From contig JAGMVK010000011.1 of the NCBI GenBank assembly GCA_020747065.1, positions 124,001 through 188,000 on the forward strand: 64,000 bases of DNA, in the 5' to 3' direction. The stretch is from Cadophora sp. MPI-SDFR-AT-0126 (lineage: Eukaryota > Ascomycota > Leotiomycetes > Helotiales > Ploettnerulaceae). Below, in pieces: positions 1-11,445 of this stretch. Within the stretch, counting starts at the first letter, position 1; each line of letters opens with the position of its first letter. The notes under the pieces were generated by a model. The model did no database searches, was not told the DNA's origin, and was given only the letters and a program-made list of their open reading frames with translations. Position numbers and translations under genes: made by a program.

Positions 1-1469
1 CTAGAGGCTATTAGGTCCTAGCTCTTTAAGTCTATAGTAATTCTTTTTAGTATTAGCTTATACTATCTTATATAACCTTAACTACCGGAAATCTAAAGCT
101 CTTTGTATTAATTTATTAATTTCCCTTACTGAATTATATTAAAGAACTATATCTTTAACTTGAAATAGTCTCCGTTGAATATTATACTTATTATTAAAAA
201 TATCTTAATTCTCTTATTTATAGCAGCTTTTACGTAGTATTACTTTATTGATGTTTTCTTACTATATTTAAAACTAAATTACTCTAAGTTATAATAACTT
301 TAATTAATTAATAACTTCTTCTATAAATAAGATTCTCTAAGTAGAGTATTATATTTCTATAGGAAGGATTAGTTCTCTGCTATAAATTATATAAAAGAGT
401 GTAAAGCTTATAAATCTATATACTATTATCTGATTTATAAATAACACTGCTAGAAGGTTTTTGATCCACTGATTTCCTATCTTAGAGAGAGTATTTTTAA
501 TTGGCCTATGGCCTTATTTAGCTATACTATTTATTCTTAAATTATAAGCTAATACTTATATATATTATATCTCTATTCTATTTAGGAGCTGAATCACTTT
601 TCTTATGTTTTCTTTACCCCTATTAATTACTAATTTCTAAAATAGGCTGTAGTAATAAATGATATCTTCCCAAATAAAAGTAGCTATAGCTACCGCTATC
701 TTATATATAAGAATCTATGCCTTAACCTAATCACTTATATCGTCCCTAGTAATAACTAAATATTACTTTCCTTATTATTTAGTTATATAAGTGATATCTA
801 GGGCTTACTTCTTTATTAAACTGTTAGAAGCTGTAGAGAAAAGAGGTTCTTCTTATTATCTTAGTAATCTTAGTTAATATTCTAAGTAAGTTTAAACGAA
901 ATTCATAGTGTTTTTATAGTATTCCTTTTAAAAGTAGCGTGTAAAAATACAGTAATAAGTACTTTCCCTTCCTTTATAATTAGAGTCATTATAATAACTT
1001 TAAAGAATCCGTACTTTATCTTAATTAGTATTAACTATAAGCCTAATAGGGGCTCCTTTTATTAGTAGTTTCTAAATTTTCCGGCTATGTACTTTAAAAT
1101 TTAGAGCTTCTTTCTTAAAGGTATAAAAGGTCTTTTAATCTATTCCTTTTAGGGTTCTAAGTATTATTAAGTATAAGGCGATTTGTATAAAGTGGTTAAA
1201 GTACTTAGAAGAAGAAACTGGGAACTTGTATTTAGTATTTAATCTTATATCAGAAGTATTATTAGAGCTTTTCGTAAGCTCTTCACCTTCTCTAAGCTAT
1301 TATACTCGTGCTCTTATATTTTGAAGAATAGCGTTCTATCTTATTAATTCCGGGTCTGTTTTAACTGCCTCCTCTACCTAATTAAGCTCTATAAGGTAAA
1401 TCTTATAGGCTCTAAGCTCTGAAAGAATCTAATCTTTGTTATTATTAGAGGTATCGTTGTCATGATCTA

Positions 1470-1870
1470 TATTATTTAAGTATTTAGGTCTCCTAGAAAG
1501 AGTATCTGCAGTAGTATATGTAGGGCCTTTGATATGCTGAACTTCGAAATTAAAGAGCCTTATTTAAGTAAGTTATCTTATAAGTATAGTTCCGGGGTGA
1601 TTATTAATAGTACTATTAAGTTATGCTACTAGAGTATTAGTATTCATTTCTAAAATAAAGTGTACTCTTATAAGCTAAATCTTCAGCTTTTTTAGAATAT
1701 AAAGTACTTCTTTGTATTCTTTTTTTATAGTATTGTAATTACGTTTAGTCTTATTCTAGTATCTACTCTTATACTATACAGGGCGTACTTATTTACTATT
1801 AAGGTTTTTCTAGCTTAGGTAACCTCCCTAGCTAAATTCACTAGAGTTAACTGCTACTACTATTTCCCTA
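1470..1870 (-). pseudogene. RNase H domain remnant of the gypsy element
   Basis: Read on the minus strand with several in-frame stops, this stretch shows the order of a Ty3/gypsy RNase H: a V-N-S-S-E-F start, then KTKRNYNTIKKEY, RVHFILEMNTNTLVA, IRLFNFEVQHIKG and TADTLSRRP. The last block matches the family's conserved A-D-x-L-S-R-R-P end. Family knowledge says this domain removes RNA from the RNA/DNA hybrid during reverse transcription. Here it cannot be functional because stops interrupt it repeatedly. Confidence 0.85.
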
Positions 1871-2289
1871 GTATCCTTACTATAGTTGATCCTATAAAGT
1901 ACTGGAGTTATATAAAGAGTGTCTTAAAGTCTTTTTATTACTTTTCTAGTAAGCTTTTTAAGTTTAAATAAAAAAGAGATTCCTTTTTTTAAGAGGTTAT
2001 AAAGAAGTTTAGTGATATATTAAAAGTCTTTAATCTAAATCTGAAAGTAAATAATAAGACTAAGAAATCCTTTAACCTTAGAAATATTTTTTAGTTCTTT
2101 TTAATTCTATATCTTAATAAGATATACTACTAAGAACTCTTTATTCTTTAAATTATAAGCGTAACTTATAATATCTAATCTATTAAGATAAAACTAAGAT
2201 TTAACTTTAATAGTTACTTTAGCTCTTTTAAGTCTTTTTAGAGTCTTATTAAGGTTAATAATATGCTCTAATATAAATTAGTAAATCCT

Positions 2290-2760
2290 TGAAGAAGTAT
2301 TAATAGTGGCTTAATTATAGTCCGTATATAGGCCTTTAATACCTATATTATTAAGGAATAGTATAGTAATAGTTAATATAATATTCTTTAAGATTCTTAA
2401 TATTATTCGTATAAATTGAGCAACTGAATTAGTATATTCTTAAGGTAAAGTAGTGTTTTTAACTAGCCTTATATGTGGTATATAAAACACTGTTATATCT
2501 TGATTTGATTAGTGGAGTATTTATTAATCGTAGCTAAAATAAAGGTTAATAAGACTAGCTATTTAATAATCGGTAAATTCTTCAAAGAATTCGTTTACTA
2601 AAGAAGGTAGGTTTATATCTTGTTAAGTTATTACATTTAGTATAGTCGCTAAGTTAATAAGTCTATATCTCCCGGGCTCTTTTTTCTTAACTAGGAACTA
2701 AGTATTTTAATAGGGTTCTTTTAAGAGTTCGAGTACTCCCTTATCTAATCACTATTACAC
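2290..2760 (-). pseudogene. Reverse transcriptase remnant of the gypsy element
   Basis: Minus-strand translation gives KKKEPGRYRLINLATILNV, then a PSLVNEFFEEF block, then TNSVAQFIRIILRIL, then FLNNIGIKG near 2,312-2,356. The last block stands where the catalytic F-L-D-D-I-G-V-K-G motif lies in a clade of fungal Ty3/gypsy elements. Both aspartates of that motif now read N, which is the change expected from G-to-A mutation of GAT or GAC codons. Frames shift and stops occur between blocks. The enzyme is dead, but the lineage is recognisable. Confidence 0.88.
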
Positions 2761-3848
2761 TATCTTTATAACTTTAGGCACTAGTGCTCTTAATAGAGGG
2801 AAATTTAGTACCTACTATGCCTTATGAGGTATTATTTTAATAATTACTAGAGGGGAAATGTCTTTATAGAACCTTCTACATTTAGGTTATTTAAACACTA
2901 TAGCTCCTTCTTTATTTAGTATTATTTTATTAAAAAGAGCTCTCTTCTTTAGCTATAGCGAATTACTAATATTAAGTCTTAATAACCTTTTTAAAGTAAG
3001 TCTAGAATCTCAGGGTAAGCTCGAAAACCGAGGTAATAGAAGGTATTGAAATTTCCTATATTAGACTTATTATATATCTCTCTTTCTTAATTTTTAGTAC
3101 TAATCTTTTCTTTTACCAGAGATATTTTTTATTAGATCCGCTTTATTAATTAGCTGAACTTTCTTTACTTTTATTTTGTATATTATACTAACTTAGGCTA
3201 AATATGCTTATGAAGACCTTCTATAATAAGGGTACTTAATATTAAGTTTTCTATAATTTATAGTAAATAAAAATATTAAATTGGGGTTAATAACTAAAAA
3301 AGGGTTTAATAGAGCTTCTTTAATAATACTTTTTAGTATGAAATTATGAAAAGTAGACTCCGGAATATAAAACTCCTTCTTAAGAAACTTAATAATTACT
3401 ATAAGCTCTGTTTCAGCTATAGGAGGTAAATTAGTACTTAGCTCAGGGGAATTAAGGTCGGAGGTAAAAATCTAAGTATTATTCCCCCTTTTAAAAAGCT
3501 TACCCTTAAGTATAGGAAAATTAAATTAAAAGTATTTCATTATTCTAACTACTAAGCTCTTTTTATAATTAATTATTTATTTTTTAAGAACTTATTTTAA
3601 GTATTATACTTAGTATTCTTATCTTAGTAGATTATTCTAATAATGTATTACTTTTTCAAGGTTTCAGTATCTTTAGCTTCTTCTGTAATATTATTTATCT
3701 TAATAGTAATAATAAGATAAGAGCAAGAGTTTCATAAATTAGTAAGTACTTTACTACTATTATAGTTAGAAGGGTATTAAAATATTAATCTAGATTTATA
3801 GAAGAATAGAAATCCTAGGATAATTTTAATACTAGGAGTATTTATAAT

Positions 3849-4070
3849 TGTAACGACACAATATTACTAAGTGCAGTATCAAGTATGGGAGCAAGAGGGT
3901 AGGCAAATAGTAATATTATAGGTCTGGTACGAAGGAAACAAGAAGGTAAGGAGCCCTCACAGGAGGAGCGGTCCTATATATACACGAATCTGGTCCGGCT
4001 TCCGTCCGGTAATATTCCGGCTAAACCTGAGTACCCCTATTTCCAGCACTTCCGTCACTTCAACGTTACA
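3849..4070. repeat. Solo LTR with 5-bp target duplication
   Basis: A 222-bp block that begins TGTAACG and ends CGTTACA (inverted ends of the TG...CA type) is directly flanked by ATAAT on both sides (3,844-3,848 and 4,071-4,075). It carries a TATATATAC promoter-like stretch near its middle. It is clearly richer in GC than the tract around it. It lies between the protease and reverse-transcriptase remnants of the older element. The simplest reading is a later LTR-retrotransposon insertion whose internal part was lost by LTR-LTR recombination, and which escaped most RIP. Confidence 0.85.
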
Positions 4071-4089
4071 ATAATATAGAACCTTATAT

Positions 4090-4275
4090 AAATAATATAA
4101 TTTCTAATTACTATAGGAATATTATTAGCGAATCTAAGAAATTAAGACCGGGTTTTAGTAATAGTTTTCAGGGTTATATTATAATTATTAGTAATAGCTA
4201 GCTTAAGCTTTACTACTGCTTTTAGTATTATATAATTGACTTTAGCTCCAGTATCTAGGATAGCACGAACATCAC
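4090..4275 (-). pseudogene. Aspartic protease remnant of the gypsy element
   Basis: Minus-strand translation gives DVRAILDTGAKVNYI and then a run of ordinary-looking residues with a stop after about 40 codons. The D-T-G-A motif is the active-site signature of retropepsins, which cut the Gag-Pol precursor. It lies upstream, in element orientation, of the reverse transcriptase remnant, as expected in Ty3/gypsy elements. The solo LTR at 3,849-4,070 now separates the two. Confidence 0.82.
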
Positions 4276-7200
4276 TAATTATTATATATTTAAGCATAGT
4301 AATTACTAGTTTAGGCGTTAAAGAGTAGTAAGACTAAGTTCTATTTAGACTGGTTTTAATAGGATTAATACTAAATGCCTTATTATGGCACACGCTTACT
4401 GAAGTACCGCCGGCGCTAGTCTTATAGGTGCCCTATTAGTACAGTAAGAAGAGTTGCTAGAGGTTAATAAGAAAAGTAAGTAGAGGTAATCCGAGGAAAG
4501 GAATAGAGCTGATTAATAAGACTAAAACTGAGCGTGAAAAAATAAGAAAGTTAACTGATTTAGCGATTTAGGCCCGCTAGCTTTATTAATAGGTTTTAAA
4601 CTTTTAAATACAAAAATACTACTTTAGGCTACTCCCTGCGGTCCTCCGTGCCTTTTCCTAAAGTGGTGTTTATAGACAGTTCTCCGTCTCTAGGGTAAGT
4701 ATATTATAAGGGAATACTCTCTAAAATATAGCTTTCTTCTCTAAGTTATAACTCTATAACTTAGCTTTCTCTTTCTTATACTTACTAATCTTTGTAAAAG
4801 ATAACTATAGTATAGGTCTTTATTAAAGAATATTATCTAAATTAGTTAAAACCTCTAGGAACTATACTTTAGCTTCTTTTACTTATTACGCTTTTTTATG
4901 CTATTATATTAATTAATTAATAGTTCCGGTAGGAGGGTTTATTACCTTAGGAAGGTTAATTAGTACTATTAACTCTCTTAGAGTGAGATTTCTAGGGATT
5001 TTTTTTAGGTTTAATAACTTATCTAGTATATTCTTATACTTATAATTGTTTTGAAATAATACTTTGTGTACGCGGGGGTTTCTTGAACTTACTTTATATA
5101 AGCTATGCTTTGGAATTACTGAAGGAGGGGTTTAAGTAGGCTTTAATTCTTTTACTATTTTACGAATAGGGGCTAATAGTAAGGAAGGTTTTATAGTAAA
5201 GGGAGGTTTACTAGGGCTAATCTTTTTAGTATTTTATTTAAGGATCTTTATTAGTGTTTTACGAGATTCCTTAGGGTTATTAATATCTATAGTACTTAAG
5301 AGGTAAGTATCTTTCTAAGCTTTAGTAAACTATACTTCTTTAGTGATTTTTTTAGGGAATTTTAGTTGTTTATAAGTGGTGTATACTTTAATCTAATTTT
5401 AGAGTTTAGCTTTTATATTATAGAGTTACTTCCGTGAAGTTATAGAGCGAGTCCTAGTCTTTACTAGTTATACTTAGAATTCCTTAGTATCTAAGTTTTT
5501 CTTAGTATATATATAGAGGCTTTGAATTCTTACTAGGGTATTCTTATTATGAATTTAGGTGAGGATATTTAAGGTATTAATTAGTTCTAAGTTAAGTTTA
5601 ACTTTTAAGCTATTTATAGAATTATTGTAAGTTGGCTCTCGCGCTAGCGCGGCCCATACTTATGAGTTGAGAAAGTCCTTTTTTACTTGAGCTCTTCTTA
5701 TTAGATTAGGACTATATATAGTGTTAAGTACTTTCTTTAGTACCTCTTGTCTTCAGGGAATATCGCTGTTAGGGAATATTATAAGGTACTTCGATTTCCT
5801 CTCTTCCCAAGGGCTAATATAAATATAGTTATTATTATTAGCTTTGTGAATTATTCCTAAACTAATAAATTTCTTGTAATTGTAGTACTGATTCATATAT
5901 TAGTGGAAAGCTTAAGGTCTTATTCCCGGAAGACGCTTATTATAGTACTATTTGCACCCCTTTTTGTTATTACTGTAGTAATCGGCGCTACGATTATAGC
6001 GGTTAGACCTACTAGTAGGCTGACTCTCGCCTTACTGAATTAGGGCCTCCTTAGTAGCATACTTAGTGTACTAAATTAAGTTAATTTTAAATATTAACTA
6101 AAAGTCAGAGATTTACTTAATTATTTCCTAAAGAATCTAGAGGTTCCTTAGTCCTTTAGTAATAATATTAAGGTTGTAGTCTAATACTTAAGTAGTATTA
6201 TTCTTAATCTTCTAAATAGTCGGAATTAAGTCTTTACTAACTAGAGTAGTAACCTAATTTAAGAAGCTAGGCCTTATAATCTTAGAATTATTTTAAAAGA
6301 CTTATTATATCTAAGTAGTAGGAGCGTTATCTTAATAGGTAGTAAAGTTAGCTTAAAATCTAGTAGTATTACTTACTTAAATTATTAGTAATACTAGCTT
6401 AGTAAAGTAATTGATATTTAAATACCCTGCGGAATTATTACTAATATTCTGCTTCTTAATTAGTGTATTAATATTCTTAGTAAGAGAGATCCTAGTTTTT
6501 ATTGCTTTAAATACTTTAGAGAATAGGGCTAGGTTATTAGTATTAAACTAGCCCTTACTTTATTGAACTAATACCTTTATAGCTTTTTTTTTAAGGTATA
6601 TTAGAAGTGTAAATAGGAATTAAAGTACAATTTACCTATTTATAAGATTACTCTTATTTTTGCAATTAATAGCGACTTCCTTAAAAGCCCTGCAGAATTA
6701 ATAGACTTTTATTAAGTCGGAGTCTATTACTTAAAGAAGTTAAAAGTCGTGAATAAGGGTATTAAGGTAGCCGATAGTATATAGGCGGAGATATGAATTA
6801 AGACTCTAATACTTCTTTTGAATTATAGTACTGAACTCCTTAAAGATACCGGAGGTATACCCCGGGAGCCTCTTAAGATTTTATATTATAGAAGGTTTAG
6901 TATACTTAATAACCTACTGCTTTATTTTGTCCTTTGAAATAACCCTTCAGCTCCTAAATAAGCGAATAAAGCTCTTAAGATATTAAGTAGCTTCTTACCT
7001 ATCAAAGTATAAAGCCCTAATATTATAAGCTAGTAGTATAGATTACTAAATATTAATCTATTACTTAGTATTTTAGAGGTAGTCTTTATTTCTTGCTTTA
7101 GAAGGGGTCTTAGCTTTTTTAGGTAGCTTTAAGTTACTCAAAGTAATATTAGCTCTACTTTTATCTTTTGAGATATTAGGCTTTAATAAGCCTATATTAG

Positions 7201-8485
7201 TGGTTAGTCCTGCCTATAGGGTATTTACTAAAGCTCCTAAGGGAGTTCCGGCTTTAGAGTTACTAGAGCCTATTACCTTCTTCTTTTTAGAGCTAGTATT
7301 TCCAGTATTATTTATTAGTATAGTATTAGGTATACTAGTTAGCGTTATTATGTAAGGTTTATATATATGAAATAGAGTATAATAGTAATTCTAGAAGGTA
7401 AAGAAATATAAGTGTTCTATAGAATAAAAGAAAATAGTAGTAAAGGTAATTATAAAAGACTTAATTTTCCTAAATAGTACTTAAGTAGACTTTTCCTAGA
7501 TATACTAGTTCCTAGATAAAGCTCCCTAAGAACCCTTTAAGTAGAATTTCTTTAACTATTTTTTTTAAAATAAGTAAAGACTTAGTATAGAAAAGATAAA
7601 GAAAATATAGTTTATAAATAAGTGTTTAAAATAGAAGATTAAATTAACTAAAATAAAACTTATAATAATAGAATACTAAGATAGAAATTTCTATTTTAGT
7701 ATATAAAAACCCAAGAGTTCTAAGCCAAAAATAGTAAAGTAAAAATAAATACTTTAATACTTAAGTATTTTAAGCTTAAGATACTTGTACGATTTTATTC
7801 CTTTTAATACTTATAAGCTTTTAGGCTTTAGTAAGGAACTAATTAATTTCTATTAGAGCTAGTAATTTCCTTATCTTAGGTGAGTCTTAGGTCTTTAAAG
7901 AGGCGTTAAATAAAATAGATAGTAGCGGTAAAGTTCCTATAAGAAGAGGTAATATTTTTCTAGTACTTTAAGATTCCCCCTTCTTATAGAGTAAGTCTAT
8001 TATTCTAGTATAACCTCTTAATATTATAGTTACCGCTGCTGTATCTATTATTATATTAAGGCCTATAAGAGAACTAATTAAATAGTTCCTGTAGTTATAT
8101 ATTTAGTGTTTCTAAACCTTAAGAATTCTGAATTAGTATAAGGAATACTTTATTATATTTACCTAAATACCCTATATACTCTGAATATTTCCTGTATAGG
8201 TTATTAAAATACATATAGAGGGGAGAATCCTAATCCCCTATATAATAAGAAGGTAGTAAATGTAAGGTATATAAGATATAAGATTTAAAAAATAATAGAT
8301 AAATAAAATTAAAAGATATTATATATTTAAAGAGTATGAATTATTAATTAAAGAAAAAAGTATAAATCCTATTAGAAGAAAAAGTGCTATTATTAATAAT
8401 AAAATCTTTTAAAGAAGGTCTTAACTTAAGTATAATGTAGAGTACATGAGTCAAGTGATAAAAGTTTTACCAAACCAATCCCCAC

Positions 8486-8690
8486 CACAATATTATCCAC
8501 TGGCAGAGCTTTCGAAAATCCCGCAAGAGCAGTACATCCCTTAGCATACCCTTCCGAATCTTGAGCTAAAAGAGACATTCGAATTGCTGCTATTGCCGCA
8601 TGATTTTCGGACTTTACTTGGCGGAAATACCAGCTGAGACAATTGTATTGACAACTGCAGACATTCCAAGATCTCTAACCAAGATATGGT
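8486..8690 (-). pseudogene. Frameshifted fragment of an alpha/beta-hydrolase gene
   Basis: The minus strand reads LVRDLGMSAVVNTIVSAGIS, then after a one-base frame change ENHAAIAAIRMSLLAQ, DSEGYAKGCTALAG and a K-A-L-P-V-D-N-I end. The Q-D-x-E-G-Y-A-x-x-C-x-A-L-A pattern is typical of the cap-to-core junction of alpha/beta-hydrolases of the 3-oxoadipate enol-lactonase type. The N-terminal part with the nucleophile elbow and the C-terminal part with the catalytic histidine are absent. Similarity stops at both ends in AT-rich sequence. I infer an old host gene broken by the repeat cluster. The family name rests on pattern memory only. Confidence 0.6.
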
Positions 8691-8699
8691 TAGTTATAG

Positions 8700-10080
8700 G
8701 CATTATAGGGGAGTAAAGTGGAGTAAGGCAGCATACCCAGGCGCGGCGGACGCAGATCTTGCGCTGTGTTTTGTGTTAGTCCAGACTATTAAAGTGGGAT
8801 GAGGTGATACTTACATTTCCTAAAGTAGTACTTTCCTATAGCCTTCTTCTGGCTTTATTACATAGTACGCTTTCAAAATAACGTCTTCTTATCTTTGTAA
8901 TATTTATAGTGAAATTTTTGGTAACGATAAGTAAAATGCAGATAATCGTTGGTACAGATAGGGTAGTTACTTAGTCTCATTCCCAAAATACTAGGATCCA
9001 GTGGTTTTATTCAATAGGTGCGCATACTACGACTTTTACGTAATATAGATAAAGACTTTCTTAATCTTCATCGTCGCCATCGACTATTCGATAACGAAAC
9101 TGGATCCGAGGGCGAGAGCGCTAAAAATAACAAAGAAGCTTCTTCCCCTACGCTATATCGTATAAGAGACTAATACTTCTAATAACAATGATTTGCAAAA
9201 TCTTTACTTATTTATAATTTATATTTCTACGCATCTATTTCTTTAATTAAGAATTCATTTTTTTTTAACTTAGTCTTGTTTATACTATAAATGAGTAGAG
9301 TAGTATCGTTAAGTGTATAGTAAATAGAAGGAGTAATTCGCATATAGGTCAATTAAGTAGTAGAAGTAAAAGAAAGAAGATAATAATTACTAGTCTAGTA
9401 ATGCCGACCTATCTACCCACGATTAGAACAAAAAACCTAAAACCCTAGTCGTAGGCATTTAGCTCTACTACAATACTTTAATTATAAGTTAAATTGTACT
9501 AGTAGTACTACTTCCTTTTATATCTGCAAGAGTTAGTGTTTATACTAGTATTACTAAGATAACTATATTAGCTATAGTAATATAATCTTTTAATATAGTT
9601 AAGGAACTACTTTCTAAGATTAACTATTAAGTATAATATTTTATTATTATACTTTAGGGATTATATATTAAGAATGAATTAAAAAGACTATATTTAAGAT
9701 TGATTTATTAAATTAATTTTAATAAGCAATTAAGAATTAATCTCTAAGATTAACTCTATTAATTAGTCTCTTGTTTGAATTAGTATTCTATTATCTTCGT
9801 AGAATAAGTTAAATAAACTTAATATAATATAATATTAAAATTTAAGTAAAGATTAAAGCATATAGAAATTAAAATAAAATTAATACTAATATTAAAACAC
9901 TAAATTAATTTCTATTTTTAAGAATTTCCTTCAATTAATATAAGACTTTTATTAGCCTTCCTATATTTACCAATAATAATAATATTTTATAGAGATTAAA
10001 GTCTTATACAATAATCCTACGAGTCAAGTCTTATTTAACGATCTTGCTTAAATCATCATAATACCTGCATTTAGGATTTA
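8700..10080. other. AT-rich tract without recognisable gene
   Basis: A short GC-richer patch lies near 8,735-8,800 and another near 9,060-9,170. Otherwise this is AT-rich sequence resembling RIP-mutated repeats. I could not read any protein domain, TIR or LTR in it. The sharp rise in GC at about 10,085 marks the edge of the gene-bearing block. Confidence 0.6.
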
Positions 10081-10111
10081 TCTAACTCTCACAGTGCACC
10101 TTTATTCAACG

Positions 10112-10327
10112 CTACTTTGCTCTAGAATAGTCAGCAGGCACCGTAATCAAGACAATAGTTGCGCCAGGACCAAACTCTACAGCTACACCAAAGATCTCCT
10201 TTCGAAAAGGAGGTACGAATTCTGCGGCCGTGGCGTTAAGAACGCTGGAAGGATTAAAAGCTGGCGCATTGGCATTCAGTGCCTTAGCACTGCTAGAGGC
10301 ATCATGTCCACGAGTTGGTCGGTCCAT
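10112..10327 (-). CDS. Small ORF with two PAM2-like motifs (possible poly(A)-binding-protein partner)
   Basis: This is a 71-codon ORF whose ATG sits in a good fungal start context (ACAACCATGG). Residues 17-26 read LNANAPAFNP and residues 30-39 read LNATAAEFVP. Both fit the PAM2 pattern L-N-x-x-A-x-x-F-x-P, and the second is close to ideal. PAM2 peptides bind the MLLE domain of poly(A)-binding protein and occur in RNA-biology proteins such as ataxin-2-like and Upa-type fungal proteins. No other domain is visible. Residues 44-66 look like a short hydrophobic strand-rich tail. The ORF lies right at the border of the AT-rich tract, so it may be a truncated 3' end of something longer, with upstream exons that I could not place. 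Real-gene status is uncertain. Confidence 0.45.
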   Translation of the reverse strand: MDRPTRGHDASSSAKALNANAPAFNPSSVLNATAAEFVPPFRKEIFGVAVEFGPGATIVLITVPADYSRAK

Positions 10328-11445
10328 GGTTGTGGTTGTAGGTTCTGAACGGGGTTGGAAGGAGAAAAGTGTGTCGTGGTTGGCGGTGGTGTGGACTGGA
10401 AGGTGAAGTTACGTCTCGAGACTGGACGACAAGAATTAGTTGAGGAACAACGAATGTGACGAAGGATAGAGGAGAGACGATTCAATGGATGAATAGATGC
10501 AACTGACATTCAGCTTGTCTTTGATGTATCTATGACAACGAAATGGAACGGATGATACACATATCCCTGAGCTGAAAGGTCAAATGGCGGTGGAGGAAGG
10601 ACGACGACCTTTATGGATGTTGTCAAACGCAGCGCTGTTGTCAAGCTCGTTGAAGAAAATGGTCGCCTGTAGGCCAACAACAGCGCTTAAGTTGGTAGCA
10701 AGTCGGTCCGCTGACAGAGATCGAGATGAGGAAGCATTTGTTGTGTAGAAATGATGGGGAGGAGATGCGGAGCTATGACCGTGTGGTGTTTTGGTTGAAA
10801 ATGTAGGCCAGGGGAAGATAAGCGAGTTGAGGAAGGAAGAAGCGAGGCTGGGTGGATCTTGCACTCATCAGTGGTGAAGGTGCTTGACTTGGATATCGGA
10901 ACGTAAATTTCAGAGTGGTGAAGATACCGTGAACGCCAAACAGGTTGGCAGGTCCTGGTGCTTTCAGATATTCGATATTCAACACTCCTCCATTCTCAGG
11001 GTGAATTCGAGAGCGAGCGGGCCAAGCTCATTGCCCGAAAATGGCATCTTCTCCAGCAAAGGCCCATACGGAATAGAGGAGTCAAGCACAGCTTCGAAGG
11101 TCTGTTACGGGCAGCGACGCTACGGCGATGGCGAAGATGGTAGAATCAAATACAATTAGAACAGCGTCAAGGCTGATTATTCAAGCAAAACCGCAAGGAA
11201 AGTCATCATCAGGCAGTTACAGCAATGCAATATCAACAAGAAGTAAAGGAAAGCAAAGTTGGCTCACTCATGGAGCAGCAGCTTTCAACTAGGCGTTCTA
11301 CTTCCGGCCGTCCAGAGAAGACTGCCGCGGGACAGACGATGTATACGTCACTTGAAACTGGGAGTTTGGGATTGCTTGTCAAATATCGTACATTTCCTAC
11401 TACTAGGTAAGCTATTCACTAGCCGTGGGGGTTATCTACCACAAC
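10328..11445. other. Gene-free or unresolved stretch
   Basis: GC content is normal here, so this is not a RIP tract, yet no frame shows a known domain. A minus-strand ORF of 94 codons at 10,580-10,864 and plus-strand ORFs around 10,884-11,159 are the longest. Neither has support beyond being open. The stretch may hold upstream exons or the promoter of the PAM2 ORF. Confidence 0.4.

Larger units (their letters stand above)
1..8430 (-). mobile_element. RIP-degraded Ty3/gypsy retrotransposon relic (runs off left edge)
   Basis: This is a continuous AT-rich tract with no long open frame. Translating the minus strand through its stop codons recovers pieces in Ty3/gypsy order: a possible Gag zinc-knuckle remnant near 5,940-5,970, an aspartic protease near 4,090-4,275, reverse transcriptase at 2,290-2,760 and RNase H at 1,470-1,870. 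Integrase would be expected from about 1,250 down past base 1, but I could not read it. Most of the stops are TAA or TAG where the family has Q, W or R codons, as expected from C-to-T and G-to-A change on both strands. The left end lies outside the window and I found no LTR at the right end, so the 8,430 border is approximate. Confidence 0.85.

Noticed and set aside
10580..10864. 94-codon minus ORF upstream of the PAM2 ORF
   Set aside because: Could be an upstream exon, but no splice pair links it to the PAM2 frame and it has no motif.
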